Below, one piece after another: positions 26,616 through 36,934 of a DNA stretch of 64,000 bases. The notes under the pieces were generated by a model that ran no database searches, was not told where the DNA came from, and saw only the letters and a program-made list of their open reading frames with translations. The stretch spans positions 140,578 through 204,577 of the forward strand of contig NZ_JACJRG010000009.1 in NCBI RefSeq assembly GCF_014697125.1, in the 5' to 3' direction. This DNA is from Anabaena minutissima FACHB-250. Its GTDB lineage: Bacteria; Cyanobacteriota; Cyanobacteriia; Cyanobacteriales; Nostocaceae. The number at the start of each line of letters is the position of its first letter. Positions within the stretch are counted from its first letter, which is position 1. Both the position numbers and the translations under genes were made by a program.

Positions 26616-26660
26616 TCAAGACTTAACTCGGAACTCATTACTCATAACTCAGCACTGAAT

Positions 26661-28190
26661 TTAGAGGGCTTCTTTACGGCGGGTTGACTTGTCACCCACT
26701 TTCTGGAATAGACCCCATTCGACTTGCTCTTCTAGATCCGCTTCTACACCAGCAAATACGTCTCGGTAGATTGTCCGAGAACCATGCCAGAGATGACCGA
26801 AGAAGAATAACAAAGCAAATACAGCGTGTCCAAAGGTAAACCAACCTCTGGGAGATGTACGGAATACACCGTCAGAGTTTAAGGTTTCGCGGTCAAATTC
26901 AAAAATTTCGCCGCCTTGAGCCTTACGAGCATATTTCTTCACATCGGCTGGATCTGTAAAGGTTTTGCCATTGAGATCGCCACCGTAGAAGCTAACAGTT
27001 ACACCTGTTTGCTCAAAGCTATATTTAGATTCTGCCCGACGGAATGGAATGTCAGCGCGGACGATACCATCAGCATCGGTCAAGATGACAGGAAAGGTTT
27101 CAAAGAAGTTGGGCAGACGACGGACATTTAATTCGCGTCCTTCCGCATCTGTGAATACTGCGTGACCTTGCCAAGATTGGGCAATACCATCACCTTTGAC
27201 CATTGGCCCTGTACGGAATAGACCACCTTTAGCTGGGCTATTACCTACATAATCGTAGAAAGCCAGTTTCTCAGGGATTTGTGACCAAGCTTCTGAGAGG
27301 CTTGCACCTTCAGCTAGACTGCTTTGTACACGACGGTCAATTTCTTCATGAAAGTAACCTTGATCCCATTGATAACGGGTTGGGCCAAATAGTTCGATTG
27401 GGGTAGTGGCGTTACCGTACCACATAGTACCAGCAACGACAAAAGCCGCGAAGAATACTGCTGCGATACTGCTGGAAAGTACGGTTTCAATGTTACCCAT
27501 CCGCAGGGCTTTGTAGAGCCTTTCGGGTGGTCTAACAGTGAGGTGGAATAACCCAGCAATAATACCAACTACGCCGGCTGCGATGTGGTGAGCCACTACA
27601 CCACCGGGGTTAAAGGGGTTGAACCCGGCTGGCCCCCATTCTGGTGCTACGGGCTGGACGCTACCAGTGATCCCATAAGCATCAGAAATCCACATACCAG
27701 GCCCAAATAGACCTGTTAAGTGGAAAGCACCAAAACCGAAACAGAGTAAACCAGATAAGAACAGGTGAATGCCAAACATTTTTGGCAAGTCAAGGGCAGG
27801 TTCTCCAGTCCGGGGATCTCTGAAAAGTTCCAAATCCCAGAAAACCCAGTGCCATACAGCAGCTAGGAACAATAGACCAGAAAGGACAATATGAGCTGCG
27901 GCAACGCCTTCAAATGACCAGAAACCAGGGTCAACTGCTGAAGCACCAGTGACACTCCAACCGCCCCAAGATTCGGTAACGCCTAGACGTGACATGAAGG
28001 GTAGCACGAACATCCCTTGCCGCCACATCGGGTTGAGAACAGGATCGCTGGGGTCATAAGTAGCTAGTTCATACAATGCCATTGAACCAGCCCAGCCTGC
28101 CACCAAAGCTGTGTGCATCAAGTGTACAGAAATTAGCCGTCCTGGATCATTCAGAACGACTGTATGTACTCGGTACCAGGGTAGTCCCAT
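26661..28190 (-). CDS. psbB: Photosystem II CP47 core antenna
   Basis: A 509-residue CP47, the chlorophyll a-binding inner antenna of photosystem II, with six membrane helices and a large lumenal loop between helices five and six (about residues 260-450). It starts [20 protein letters not shown] and ends with a charged stromal tail; His residues that bind chlorophyll lie in segments such as [24 protein letters not shown] and [22 protein letters not shown]. Length is exactly that expected. The start is preceded by GAGGAGGAG. A short hairpin, AGGTTAG/CTAACCT at 28252-28269, lies in the leader. psbT follows downstream in the same unit. Confidence 0.98.
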   Translation of the reverse strand: MGLPWYRVHTVVLNDPGRLISVHLMHTALVAGWAGSMALYELATYDPSDPVLNPMWRQGMFVLPFMSRLGVTESWGGWSVTGASAVDPGFWSFEGVAAAHIVLSGLLFLAAVWHWVFWDLELFRDPRTGEPALDLPKMFGIHLFLSGLLCFGFGAFHLTGLFGPGMWISDAYGITGSVQPVAPEWGPAGFNPFNPGGVVAHHIAAGVVGIIAGLFHLTVRPPERLYKALRMGNIETVLSSSIAAVFFAAFVVAGTMWYGNATTPIELFGPTRYQWDQGYFHEEIDRRVQSSLAEGASLSEAWSQIPEKLAFYDYVGNSPAKGGLFRTGPMVKGDGIAQSWQGHAVFTDAEGRELNVRRLPNFFETFPVILTDADGIVRADIPFRRAESKYSFEQTGVTVSFYGGDLNGKTFTDPADVKKYARKAQGGEIFEFDRETLNSDGVFRTSPRGWFTFGHAVFALLFFFGHLWHGSRTIYRDVFAGVEADLEEQVEWGLFQKVGDKSTRRKEAL

Positions 28191-28694
28191 CGACTACGCT
28201 CCTCCTCGATGAGTTGTGTTTACAAAACAATTTTCTTACTTAAGGTTCTAAGGTTAGAAGCCTAACCTCGGACTTCTCTGAATTTTTTTATTGCCAGAGC
28301 TTGAACACTGCCATATCTCAAGCATTTTAAGCCAGAGAGTGACTTTTTTAGCAACGCTGACACACTTCGGATTAATTATTCCGCAGGGTAGCGATCGCTA
28401 AGTAAAAATGAGAATGTTTTAAAAAGTGTAACTATTGATGGAACTGTTTGCAAGCGTGTAAATAGATGCGCTCGTCTGGTCTGCAAGATTCATCTTGCCA
28501 GGAATCAGCGTTAAAACATATCTGGCAGATATTTACAAATATTTACATTTGGGGATTGGGACTAGGCATTTTAGATTTTAGATTTTGGATTTTGGATTTA
28601 ATAATCTAAAATCCACTCAATTGCAAATCCACTCATTAAAAAGCTGGGGACTGGGGATTAGGGATTGGGGACTGGTGTCTCCCTAATCCCTCAC
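28191..28694. other. psbB upstream region and repeats
   Basis: 504 bases between psbB and a hypothetical gene on the same strand. Near psbB there is the leader with a 7-base-stem hairpin (28252-28269); a HIP1 octamer is near 28389. From 28568 to 28675 it holds the composite TTTTAGATTTTGGATT repeat and GGGGACT/GGGGATT units. No gene seen. Confidence 0.5.
28568..28675 (+). repeat. Composite TTTTAGATTTTGGATT repeat, copy 2
   Basis: Forward copy of the mosaic found at 38047-38147 and, reversed, at 19292-19390: ATTTTAGATTTTGGATT, then AATAATCTAAAATCCACTC, TTGCAAATCCACTCATT, then AGCTGGGGACTGGGGA. Confidence 0.75.
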
Positions 28695-29018
28695 CTAAAC
28701 TACTGACTGAATATTTTGCAATTGACACCTAGCTTCAGCAGTACCTAGGCGGTCAATTACTTGTTCAGCCGTCATTAACCGCTTTAGCACTACTTGACCG
28801 ATAGTTTGACTAACAAATTCCGATGCGTTTGGTTTTACTTCTACGGTTATTACAACCTCTTCAATGCGATAAAGCCACATTAATTCGTGATTTTCTACCA
28901 AACAAATATTCAATCGTTGAATATCTGGTGGTCTTCGCCATGCTGTTATTTGCCATAGTCCATCAGATGCCCAAACTCTGCCGACAGTCCATCCCTCAGA
29001 AAGAAAGAAATATTTCAC
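28695..29018 (-). CDS. Hypothetical protein, 107 aa
   Basis: I do not recognise this family. The 107-residue product is soluble, with no signal peptide; it begins MKYFFLSEGWTVGRVWASD and has alternating hydrophobic and charged residues suggesting a compact alpha/beta domain (NICLVENHELMWLYRIEEVVITVEV reads like two strands and a helix, then a helical end with MTAEQVIDRLGTAEARCQL). Coding is supported by its good composition and by starting and stopping between repeats and a spacer. It lies upstream of psbB on the same strand, 504 bases away, so it is probably independent. Confidence 0.7.
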   Translation of the reverse strand: MKYFFLSEGWTVGRVWASDGLWQITAWRRPPDIQRLNICLVENHELMWLYRIEEVVITVEVKPNASEFVSQTIGQVVLKRLMTAEQVIDRLGTAEARCQLQNIQSVV

Positions 29019-29582
29019 GATTTTAATCTCACTATTTCGACTTGATAATTTACTGTTTATCCACTGCCAATCATCTTGGTTGATGATGTATAAACATGAA
29101 ATTTGCTGGTCAAGCCATCATTAGTTATTTATCCCTTGATAAAAAAAATTACACAAGAAAAAATTGAGATATTTATCAGATTTATTCTTGGGGTAGATTT
29201 GATGAAAATTTGTCAGTGATGGCTGTATCAATATAACTACAATAGTAAAGCAGAAATGTTTACTATTGTAGTTACTACAGCACCTTAACAAACCTAATTA
29301 ACTTTTCAATATGAATTAATGACAATTTTAATTAATATTTAATTTTTTTACGTATAATGATTCACGCATTCGTGAGGTAAAAGAAGAAAAAATTAACCGC
29401 AGATAAAACAGCCCTCATTCATAACCCCCGTTTCTCAGCTATCGTGAATGATTTAGGATTGCTATATTAGACAACTGGTACTTAGCGGCACTTTAATTCT
29501 TGTGCTGTTCCAGATAAAAAGTTGGTGACTATTGCCACACATATAGTATGATTACTGGCTAATTTTACAAATCAAAGATGCT
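29019..29582. other. Divergent spacer with a strong palindrome
   Basis: 564 bases, AT-rich, between the 107-residue gene and the ABC binding-protein gene. No open frame of note. The main structure is the 15-base palindrome at 29235-29273. Confidence 0.5.
29235..29273. repeat. Perfect 15-base inverted repeat
   Basis: AACTACAATAGTAAA (29235-29249) and TTTACTATTGTAGTT (29259-29273) pair perfectly around a nine-base loop. It is about 310 bases from the nearest start on either side, so it may be an operator, an RNA hairpin or a dispersed element. Confidence 0.7.
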
Positions 29583-31235
29583 ATGACTGAGTTTTCAATA
29601 TTAGGGCGAAGATGGGGACGGGTGACAAAATTTCTATCTTTGTTTTGTTTATGTTTACTTTTAGCGATCGCCTGTACACCCGGACAACAGGCAAATAATA
29701 CCTCTACTAGTGTTGGTAATACAACAACTGGGGATGGTCGGATTACTATAGGTACAACAGCCAAGCCAAGAACCTTAGATCCAGCCGATGCCTATGAGTT
29801 AGCCTCCTTGGGTTTAGTGTTTAATATGAGCGATCGCCTCTATACTTACGAACCAGGGAGTACAGAAATTAAGCCACAATTGGCGACAGGTTTACCGACA
29901 GTCAGTGCTGATGGTTTAACTTATACCATCCCTCTACGCCAAGGCATAGTGTTTCACGATGGCACACCCTTTAACGCCAAAGCGATGGAGTTTAGTATCA
30001 AGCGATTTATTGAAAATAAGGGTAAACCTTCTTTCTTACTAGCAGATACAGTAGACTCTGTAACCGCCACAGGGGACGATGAATTAACAGTGAAGCTGAA
30101 AAAGCCTTTTGCAGCCTTTCCTTCCCTGCTGGCATTTTCTGGGGTATGTGCCGTTTCGCCGAGTGCTTATGAAATTGGTGCGGGGAAATTTAAACCAGAT
30201 ATTTTTGTCGGGACTGGCCCTTATAAAATAGCCCAGTATGGGACAGATTCACTGCGACTTGATGTATTTGACAAGTATTGGGGAGAAAAACCAGCAAACC
30301 AAGGGATTAACGTTCAAATCCAGACTAGTCCAGTTAATTTGTTTAATGCTTTCCGTACAGGTGCTGTAGATGTAGCTTACTTGTCATTACAACCAGATCA
30401 AATTCGCAGTTTAGAGGCTGGTGCTAAAAAAGGAGATTGGCAAGCGATTACGGCTCAGGGTAGTGTAGTGAGTTATCTAGTGTTGAATCGCAATCAAGAA
30501 CCACTAGATAAACCAGAAGTTAGGCAGGCGATCGCTGCTATAATTGACCGTCCATTATTAAATGAACGGGTTTTATATAGTCAAGCCGATCCGCTTTACA
30601 GTATGATTCCTACTACATTCAATGTTTCTCAGCCATTGTTTAAAGATAAATATGGCGATGGTAACTTTGAAAAAGCCAAGCAATTGTTAACGGCTGCTGG
30701 TTATTCAAAAGAAAATCCTGTCAAAATTCCAGTTTGGTATCCTTCTAGTTCCCCAACCCGCAGTCTAGCTGCACAAACACTAAAATCTCTAGCCGATACC
30801 AAAATGGATGGCATAGTACAACTAGAAGTCAACACAGTAGAAGGGGCAACCTTTTTTAAAGACATTTCTAAAGGTTTATATCCCGCCGCTTTACTAGATT
30901 GGTATCCAGACTTTCTAGATCCAGATAACTATGTACAACCATTTTTAGCCTGTCAAAAAGGTTCAGAGGCTAAAGGCTGTGAAGATGGTGGTAGCCAAAC
31001 TCAGGGTTCGTTTTACTATAGCGAAGCTCTGAATAAATTGATTGATGAGCAACGTAAAGAACAAAATCCAGAAGCACGGCAGAAAATTTTTGCCCAAATC
31101 CAAGACCAAGTAGTTAATGATGTACCTTATATTCCTTTATGGCAAAACAAAGATTATGTATTTGCTCAAAAAGGTGTAAGTAATGTCCAACTTGACCCTA
31201 CCCAGAATTTGATTTATAGAACCATCAAGAAATAG
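29583..31235 (+). CDS. ABC transporter peptide-binding lipoprotein (SBP family 5)
   Basis: A 550-residue solute-binding protein of the oligopeptide/dipeptide/nickel class. The N terminus is a lipoprotein signal with a hydrophobic core and Cys at residue 31 (LLLAIAC, an acceptable lipobox), followed by a Thr/Ser/Gly linker. The mature part has ITIGTTAKPRTLDPADAYE, the family motif YTIPLRQGIVFHDGTPFNAKAMEFSI in pieces, and VGTGPYKIAQYG. It captures peptides or similar ligands in the periplasm and hands them to a permease. One permease gene follows 106 bases downstream. No ATPase subunit or second permease is in the window, so the remaining parts must be encoded elsewhere. Ligand unknown. Confidence 0.9.
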   Translation: MTEFSILGRRWGRVTKFLSLFCLCLLLAIACTPGQQANNTSTSVGNTTTGDGRITIGTTAKPRTLDPADAYELASLGLVFNMSDRLYTYEPGSTEIKPQLATGLPTVSADGLTYTIPLRQGIVFHDGTPFNAKAMEFSIKRFIENKGKPSFLLADTVDSVTATGDDELTVKLKKPFAAFPSLLAFSGVCAVSPSAYEIGAGKFKPDIFVGTGPYKIAQYGTDSLRLDVFDKYWGEKPANQGINVQIQTSPVNLFNAFRTGAVDVAYLSLQPDQIRSLEAGAKKGDWQAITAQGSVVSYLVLNRNQEPLDKPEVRQAIAAIIDRPLLNERVLYSQADPLYSMIPTTFNVSQPLFKDKYGDGNFEKAKQLLTAAGYSKENPVKIPVWYPSSSPTRSLAAQTLKSLADTKMDGIVQLEVNTVEGATFFKDISKGLYPAALLDWYPDFLDPDNYVQPFLACQKGSEAKGCEDGGSQTQGSFYYSEALNKLIDEQRKEQNPEARQKIFAQIQDQVVNDVPYIPLWQNKDYVFAQKGVSNVQLDPTQNLIYRTIKK

Positions 31236-31341
31236 TTATTAGGTAATTTGTAATTCGTAATTCGTAATTATGAATTACCTATTTTCTAAAATTGATTTCT
31301 TAAATTTTGAATTTTGAATTTTGAATTTTGAATTTATAAAT

Positions 31342-32367
31342 ATGTCTCGATCAAAAGCTCTACAATATTACATTGTTTCTCGCTTGCTCTTAGCACCATT
31401 GCAGCTATTAACTATCATTACCATTGTATTTTTATTACTACGAGCTACACCAGGAGATCCAGCAGATGCGATTCTGGGTGGACGTGCGCCGGAAGCTGCT
31501 AAGGAAGAATTAAGAAGACAATTAGGTTTAGACTTACCTTTGTGGTTACAGTATCTTAATTACTTAGGTCATTTGCTCCAGTTTGATTTAGGCACATCTT
31601 TGACAAGCAGAGGACAGCAGGTTTGGAATATTATCGGACAACATTTTCCGGCAACTGTAGAGTTAGCAATATCTAGTATGACGGTGGCTCTGATTGTGGG
31701 TATTCTGGTTGGTACACTGTCAGCGTCTCGTCCCGGAACAGGTTTTGATATTGGGGGGCGGTTATTTGGCATTATCACCTATGCTCTACCGATGTTTTGG
31801 GCAGGTATGCTGTTACAGTTGATTTTTTCTGTCCAATTGGGCTGGTTTCCCAATTCCAACCGTTTTCCGCCCAATCTTCCAGCACCATCGCCAATTACTG
31901 GTTTATATACCATTGATAGCTTATTAGCGGGTAATTTTAGCCAGTTTTTCGCGGCTTTACACCATTTAGCTCTTCCTAGTCTCACGTTAGGAATTTTGCT
32001 GAGTGGCATTTTTGAAAGAATTGTCCGCGTCAACTTAAAACAAACTCTCCGCGCTGATTATGTAGAAGCTGCTAGGGCTAGAGGTATTTCTGAAAACAAA
32101 ATTTTAGTGTCCCATGCTTTGAAAAACGCTTTGATTCCAGTGATTACTGTTTTGGGTTTAACCTTTGCTTCCTTGCTGGGGGGAGCAATTTTAACTGAGG
32201 TGACATTTTCTTGGCCTGGGTTGGCAAATAGGCTATATCAAGCCATTTCCGATCGCGATTATCCCACAGTACAGGGCGTACTAGTATTTTTTGGTGCGAT
32301 CGTCGTCAGTGCAAGCATTTTGATTGATATTCTCAATGCTTATGTTGATCCACGGATTCGTTATTAA
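31342..32367 (+). CDS. ABC transporter permease, DppB/OppB type
   Basis: A 341-residue inner-membrane permease with about six membrane segments. The N-terminal segment LLAPLQLLTIITIVFLLLR is followed by ATPGDPADAILGGRAPEAAKEELRRQLGLD, a hallmark of OppB/DppB. The cytoplasmic EAA loop, EAARARGISENKILVSHALKNALIPV, contacts the ATPase. I chose the ATG at 31342; an upstream in-frame TTG at 31321 lies inside GAATTTT repeats. It follows the binding-protein gene, and the two surely work together. The usual partner permease (DppC type) and the ATPases are missing nearby, which is unusual for this class. Confidence 0.9.
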   Translation: MSRSKALQYYIVSRLLLAPLQLLTIITIVFLLLRATPGDPADAILGGRAPEAAKEELRRQLGLDLPLWLQYLNYLGHLLQFDLGTSLTSRGQQVWNIIGQHFPATVELAISSMTVALIVGILVGTLSASRPGTGFDIGGRLFGIITYALPMFWAGMLLQLIFSVQLGWFPNSNRFPPNLPAPSPITGLYTIDSLLAGNFSQFFAALHHLALPSLTLGILLSGIFERIVRVNLKQTLRADYVEAARARGISENKILVSHALKNALIPVITVLGLTFASLLGGAILTEVTFSWPGLANRLYQAISDRDYPTVQGVLVFFGAIVVSASILIDILNAYVDPRIRY

Positions 32368-32391
32368 GCATAATTAGACATCGCCGAAAAA

Positions 32392-32420
32392 GTAGAGACG
32401 GAGCATTGCTCCGTCTCTAC
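32392..32420. terminator. GTAGAGACGGAGC palindrome
   Basis: GTAGAGACGGAGC and GCTCCGTCTCTAC form a perfect 13-base stem with an ATT loop, 25 bases after the permease stop. It can end transcription, but the AGAGACG core also recurs at 39557-39586, so it is probably a dispersed element serving as terminator. Confidence 0.65.
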
Positions 32421-32467
32421 AAGGTTGTGTTGGAAATTTCCAGAAAATATAGCACTTAGCACTAAAT

Positions 32468-33289
32468 ATGAATTCTCAATGGGAATATTTGTTAAAAAAT
32501 CTCGGTGAATGGCAAGGTTCATTCACTCGCTTATCACCCCAAGGGGAACTTTTAGAAGATATCAAAAGTGTAGTCTCTTTAGAAGGTCTCAACAATAACC
32601 AAACTATTCATCAGGTTGTTCGTCGTCAAGGACAAGCAGATTTAGTTTTAGACTACAGTTCCTTGTCCCAAAGTACGCTATTTTTCCCTAATGGAGCATT
32701 TTCCCAAGGTACACTTCAGCTTGCACCCTTTGGTGAGTTTGGTGCAGAACTAGGATTAATCCATGAAAATCGTCGCTTACGCCTAGTTCAGTTATTTAAT
32801 AAAGATAGTCAGTTAGATAAACTTGTCCTGATTCGTGAACATTTAGCTGGTAGTGAACCAGTAGAAAATCCACCTTTACAAATAGATGACTTGTTGGGAG
32901 AGTGGCAAGGTGAAGCTACAACAATATATCCTGATTGGAGTCCCCCTAATACTGTTTCTACCAATCTCAAACTACAACTTGACGACAACGGGCGATTAAT
33001 TCAAAGCTTGAGTTTTGGCGATCATCGCACAATTACCTCCACAGCTACTATTAGAGGTTCTATCATTCTATTTGACGAAGATCCACAAAAACAGATCCAA
33101 GTTTTGCTATTACCTAATGGTGCTTCTGCAACTTCGCCCCTTAAAATGCAGGTACACCAGGGGTTAATTTTAGAAGTGGGTTGGTTAATTCAAGCCAATT
33201 TACGCCAACGCATGGTTCGCTGCTATAACGATAAAGGCGAATGGGTAAGCTTAACTTTAGTTACAGAACAGAGAGTCAAAACTAATTAG
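32468..33289 (+). CDS. DUF3598 family protein
   Basis: A 273-residue protein with two similar halves, each starting with a GEWQG motif (NLGEWQGSFTRLSP near residue 12, and LLGEWQGEATTIYPDW near 143). This duplicated lipocalin-like beta pattern is typical of DUF3598 proteins, found in cyanobacteria and plastids. Some cyanobacterial relatives resemble bilin lyase (CpcS-type) folds, but function here is unknown. No signal peptide. It has its own start ATG, 100 bases after the permease, and stands before a secreted protein gene. Confidence 0.8.
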   Translation: MNSQWEYLLKNLGEWQGSFTRLSPQGELLEDIKSVVSLEGLNNNQTIHQVVRRQGQADLVLDYSSLSQSTLFFPNGAFSQGTLQLAPFGEFGAELGLIHENRRLRLVQLFNKDSQLDKLVLIREHLAGSEPVENPPLQIDDLLGEWQGEATTIYPDWSPPNTVSTNLKLQLDDNGRLIQSLSFGDHRTITSTATIRGSIILFDEDPQKQIQVLLLPNGASATSPLKMQVHQGLILEVGWLIQANLRQRMVRCYNDKGEWVSLTLVTEQRVKTN

Positions 33290-33366
33290 GTTTGATTTTC
33301 TGAAAATCCGAAAATTGAAAATCCGATTTTGTATCTAAAGCATACAAGCTTTTAGGAATTACTCAT

Positions 33367-33747
33367 ATGAATACAAAAGCCATTTCAGCTATCTTAGCTA
33401 CAGCTACAGGAGCAGCTTCAATATTAACTGCTACCCTAGGAATGCCTAACTCTGCACTCGCTAATACAAGAGTATTTAGCTGTAGTGCTAAAAATGTATA
33501 TGTTGAAGTTTCTCGCCTCAATAATGGCGGTTTACGTTATGCAGCATACAATATCCCTACTACCCTCAACCGTCCTAATCTTTTACTCAATGGTGGAACA
33601 GTCAGACGTAATGGAAATGGAGAGGTAGTTTACAGATTTAGAAATGCCAATTTTCTTTATGCTGCTGTTCAAGATCAAGGTTATGGCAAAGTTTTAGTCT
33701 ACAAAAATAACCGATTGATTGGCACAAACTATTGCGGTGATGTCTAA
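33367..33747 (+). CDS. Small exported protein of unknown function
   Basis: A 126-residue protein with a clear Sec signal peptide (MNTKAISAILATATGAAS..., cleavage after PNSALA near residue 32). The mature part is about 94 residues, basic and beta-rich, with only two cysteines (residues 39 and 123) near its two ends, which could form a disulfide that closes the domain. AGGAA lies nine bases before the ATG. I do not recognise the family. A strong hairpin at 33781-33809 follows, so the gene is likely monocistronic or the last of its unit. Confidence 0.75.
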   Translation: MNTKAISAILATATGAASILTATLGMPNSALANTRVFSCSAKNVYVEVSRLNNGGLRYAAYNIPTTLNRPNLLLNGGTVRRNGNGEVVYRFRNANFLYAAVQDQGYGKVLVYKNNRLIGTNYCGDV

Positions 33748-33780
33748 CATCAGCTAAAACTTAAAAAATATATGATTTTA

Positions 33781-33809
33781 AAAACCCAGACTTCATGAGC
33801 CTGGGTTTT
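33781..33809 (+). terminator. Terminator after the small exported protein gene
   Basis: AAAACCCAG and CTGGGTTTT form a nine-base stem with an 11-base loop, followed by TGATTTTGATTTTGATTT. It is 33 bases after the stop. Confidence 0.85.
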
Positions 33810-34138
33810 TGATTTTGATTTTGATTTATTTTCTTGGCATAAAGACTTTCGTCTCTAAGATGAACTTGCTTATTCATGAATTTAAACTGGAAAAATAACT
33901 AGAGCTTGCTGAAATAACTAACCAGTAAAAAATTCAACTCACCACTCACTACTCAGCACGCTGCTCAATGCCCTACGAAGGCTAACAGCACTCATTACTC
34001 ACTAGAATATTTTCTTGCTTAAAAAATTTTAATATAAATTCTCATCAAATAGTTCTAATCTAACTTTTTAATGGCATTTTTTAGCCGTTTGTAATTCACA
34101 ATTCCGGCAGTTGACCCTTTAAAGTTGAGAAATTTAAT
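33810..34138. repeat. Spacer before heme oxygenase, with dispersed element copy 5
   Basis: The spacer carries a reverse copy of the GTTAGCGGTAGCG element (33951-33994, diverged in its centre as CCTACGAAGG) flanked by ACTCACT repeats. The rest is AT-rich without a gene. The stretch just before 34139 is the heme-oxygenase leader. Confidence 0.6.
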
Positions 34139-34855
34139 ATGAGCAGCGATTTAGCAACCAAACTGCGTGTTGGTACAAAAAAAGCCCACACAATGGCAGA
34201 AAATGTAGGTTTTGTCAAATGCTTTTTAAAAGGAGTGGTAGAAAAAAGCTCTTACCGGAAGTTAGTGGCTAACTTTTACTACATCTACTCGGCGATGGAA
34301 GAGGAGATGGAAAAGCACAGCCAGCATCCAATTGTTTCTAAAATTAACTTTCCTCAACTGAACCGTAAGCATACTTTAGAGCAAGACCTGAATTATTACT
34401 ATGGTGCTAACTGGCGGGAACAAATCCAGTTATCTCCAGCCGGGGAAGCTTATGTAAAACGAATTCGAGAAATTTCAGCTACCGAACCAGAATTATTAAT
34501 TGCCCATTCTTACACTCGTTACTTGGGTGACTTATCTGGAGGACAAATTCTCAAGAACATTGCTGTCACAGCAATGAATCTTGGTGATGGACAAGGCACA
34601 GCCTTCTATGAATTTGCAGATATTAGCGACGAGAAGGCATTTAAAACTAAATATCGTCAAACTTTGGATGAACTACCTCTTGATGATGCAGCAGGAGATC
34701 GCATTGTTAATGAAGCAAATGCCGCCTTTGGTATGAACATGAAGATGTTCCAAGAATTAGAAGGTAACTTAATCAAAGCAATTGGTGTGATGTTGTTCAA
34801 CACGTTGACACGCCGACGCACACGCGGCAACACTGAACTCGCAACTGCTGAGTAA
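34139..34855 (+). CDS. ho1: Heme oxygenase
   Basis: A 238-residue heme oxygenase that opens heme to biliverdin, iron and CO using ferredoxin; biliverdin feeds phycocyanobilin synthesis for phycobilisomes and phytochromes. The proximal His is in KKAHTMAENVGFVKCFLKG (residue 17 or so), and the distal helix motif SYTRYLGDLSGGQILKNIA is present in full. The C terminus ends in a basic LTRRRTRGNTE stretch typical of cyanobacterial HO-1. Length matches HO-1. The gene is preceded by a repeat-filled spacer and followed by a large hairpin at 34956-35018. It is convergent with groEL. Confidence 0.96.
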   Translation: MSSDLATKLRVGTKKAHTMAENVGFVKCFLKGVVEKSSYRKLVANFYYIYSAMEEEMEKHSQHPIVSKINFPQLNRKHTLEQDLNYYYGANWREQIQLSPAGEAYVKRIREISATEPELLIAHSYTRYLGDLSGGQILKNIAVTAMNLGDGQGTAFYEFADISDEKAFKTKYRQTLDELPLDDAAGDRIVNEANAAFGMNMKMFQELEGNLIKAIGVMLFNTLTRRRTRGNTELATAE

Positions 34856-34955
34856 AACCAATTCAAAATTCAAAATTCAAAATTCAAAATTAAGAACGGC
34901 TGAATTTTGGAGAGTTGGTAAAGGTAAACTTTTGTAAAGTAAGTTTAAGTAAAAT

Positions 34956-35018
34956 TTAGGGGCAGCTTCCCTAGGTTCATCTGCTTTCAGCAGGCGATCG
35001 TGGGGAAGTTGCCCCTAA
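34956..35018. repeat. Large nested hairpin downstream of ho1
   Basis: TTAGGGGCAGCTTCCC (34956-34971) pairs with GGGAAGTTGCCCCTAA (35003-35018), 16 pairs with one G-T. The 31-base loop itself contains a small CTGC/GCAG hairpin at 34981-34993 and part of a GCGATCG site. Role unknown; it may end ho1 or groEL transcripts. Confidence 0.65.
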
Positions 35019-35030
35019 TGTTTTGGGACA

Positions 35031-35093
35031 GGTGACAGGTTATAGGTGACAGGTGACAGAGTAATAAACACCCTGTCACCTGTTCCCTGTTCC
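35031..35093. repeat. Inverted GGTGACAGG / CCTGTCACC repeats
   Basis: Seven-base units in opposite orientation (GGTGACAGGTGACAG and CTGTCACCTG) flank a short spacer and can fold into a hairpin just after the groEL stop. Confidence 0.6.
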
Positions 35094-36835
<1,742 letters not shown>

Positions 36836-36934
36836 GTACCCAACCGTCTGAGATCACATCTGAAAATCCAAAAAATTGATTAATATACACTTGATGCTCA
36901 TGTAGGATACTGGCAGTGATGGTTAAATCGGGAG

